A stretch of DNA of 64,000 nt from an uncultured Bacteroidota bacterium. Its GTDB lineage: Bacteria > Bacteroidota > Bacteroidia > Flavobacteriales > Flavobacteriaceae. The notes beneath the pieces are model-generated. The model ran no database searches. It was not told the origin of the DNA and saw only the letters and a program-made list of their open reading frames with translations. The translations under genes were made by a program, and so were the position numbers. The number at the start of each line of letters is the position of its first letter. The stretch's first letter is position 1. The stretch covers positions 19,246 to 83,245 of the forward strand of contig CACOGA010000008.1 of assembly GCA_902626585.1 (NCBI GenBank). The letters are read 5' to 3'. Below, piece after piece: positions 63,505 through 64,000 of this stretch.

Positions 63505-64000
63505 TTATTCTGAATCTTGATCAATTATATCTTGATTAAAGGTATTCCACCAAACAACTTTACCATCAATTACATAGTATCTATTAATAGAGTTCCAGGT
63601 ATCAACGCCATTTTCATCTTCATATTTACCAGAATAAGTAACAGAAACGTGTTCACCTCCTCTAGACGGATCTAAATCTACAGAATAAATATTACTAAAT
63701 TCCCATTCAAGTGTCGCATTTCTTGAATCAAGAATTGAATCGATTTCGATTCTTCTTGTAATGAAAGATTCCAAATCATAATTAACCCCATTAGAAGCAG
63801 TTATGCTTACTGTATCAGATAAAAAGTTTCTGAGTAGGGTATAGTCTTTTCCTTGCATTGCTTTATCAACATTAACAGCAACATCTACTGCTTTATCAGT
63901 ACCTAAATGCCATTTATAAACTTTTCCATCATCAGACCAATTACTTAATCCAACAGAATTATGATCTTTGTCACAAGAAGCAAATATAAAAAAGATAGAA
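63505..64000 (-). CDS. Second NTF2-like lipoprotein, cut at the window edge
   Basis: At least 164 residues are visible. The frame stays open beyond the ATG at 63858 to the window end, and upstream residues (IFFIFASCDKD, with the lipobox Cys) show a signal peptide, so the real start lies outside the window. It aligns with its neighbour: GLSNW...YKWHLGTDKAVDVA versus GMSSW...MKWHIGTQSAVDVA, then shared SVDLDPSxGGEHV and the final IDGKVVWWNTFNQDI. A diverged tandem paralogue, 22 bases upstream of the start of the first copy, and probably cotranscribed. Function unknown. Confidence 0.75.
   Translation of the reverse strand, partial: SIFFIFASCDKDHNSVGLSNWSDDGKVYKWHLGTDKAVDVAVNVDKAMQGKDYTLLRNFLSDTVSITASNGVNYDLESFITRRIEIDSILDSRNATLEWEFSNIYSVDLDPSRGGEHVSVTYSGKYEDENGVDTWNSINRYYVIDGKVVWWNTFNQDIIDQDSE

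Noticed and set aside
1..64000. Mobile element, prophage, defence system or CRISPR array
   Set aside because: No transposase, integrase, restriction or Cas-like gene, no spaced direct repeat array, and no block of unlike composition. The gene content is core metabolism and envelope functions.

Overview
The window looks like chromosomal DNA of a marine-type, streamlined member of the Bacteroidota, most likely Flavobacteriia. The evidence is the strong AT richness, a fused lpxC-fabZ gene, a PorX-type response regulator with a PglZ domain, family-restricted small proteins (CAL67264-like, DUF4834, DUF4258, DUF6787-like), TTG and GTG starts, almost no Shine-Dalgarno sequences, and repeated -7 boxes of the Bacteroidota form TAnnTTTG. 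No genus is claimed. I see no tRNA, rRNA, CRISPR array, insertion sequence, prophage or integrase.

Layout. 1-9.5 kb: dnaK with its terminator, a thioesterase, a CPBP protease, secreted proteins, an M24 peptidase, small membrane proteins, a GNAT enzyme and formiminotransferase-cyclodeaminase. 9.5-16.4 kb: hutI and fumC (one transcript), a TonB-dependent receptor, an ArsC-like protein and prfB with a programmed frameshift. 16.5-24.4 kb: a secreted metalloprotease, threonine aldolase, and a probable sulfonolipid (capnine) locus consisting of a cysteine-synthase-like enzyme, an alpha-oxoamine synthase, a GNAT-like protein and an outer-membrane barrel. 24.4-33.2 kb: DUF4834, a YfhO-type membrane protein, a glycosyltransferase, uvrA, an ECF sigma factor with a structured leader, a 45-codon gene, nth and bcp. 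33.2-40.4 kb: a conserved unknown, a metallo-beta-lactamase hydrolase, an esterase, a dihydroorotase-like pseudoenzyme, an S10 peptidase, a TIGR02757 protein and a LolD-like ATPase. 40.4-46 kb: msrA, serA-serC, a LuxC-like acyl-CoA reductase divergent from a ferredoxin, and ychF. 46-56.5 kb: topoisomerase IV, a lipoprotein plus HTH regulator, an Lrp regulator, aroB, proline dehydrogenase, tsaE and porX. 56.6-62.9 kb: lpxD, lpxC-fabZ, lpxA, efp, sucD, fabG and a prohibitin-like protein in one direction. 62.9-64 kb: two related lipoproteins, the second cut by the window edge.

The genome is tightly packed. No gene-free stretch exceeds about 280 bases. Of 14 convergent gene pairs, 12 overlap or are separated by at most 3 bases, and five of these share a 4-base overlap that holds both stop codons. 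Only two convergent junctions have a visible hairpin terminator.

Themes that connect genes: envelope lipids (lpxD, lpxC-fabZ, lpxA, fabG, the capnine-type pair, LolD-like ATPase); serine supply (serA, serC), whose intermediate O-phosphoserine is the expected substrate of the cysteate-synthase-like enzyme; histidine breakdown (FTCD, HutI); and secretion (PorX, many signal peptides). The least explained signals are the nested hairpin that covers the sigma-factor start codon, the capnine-locus GNAT protein as a possible N-acyltransferase, the acyl-CoA reductase with no ATG/GTG/TTG start for its full-length frame, and the palindrome at the HTH gene start.
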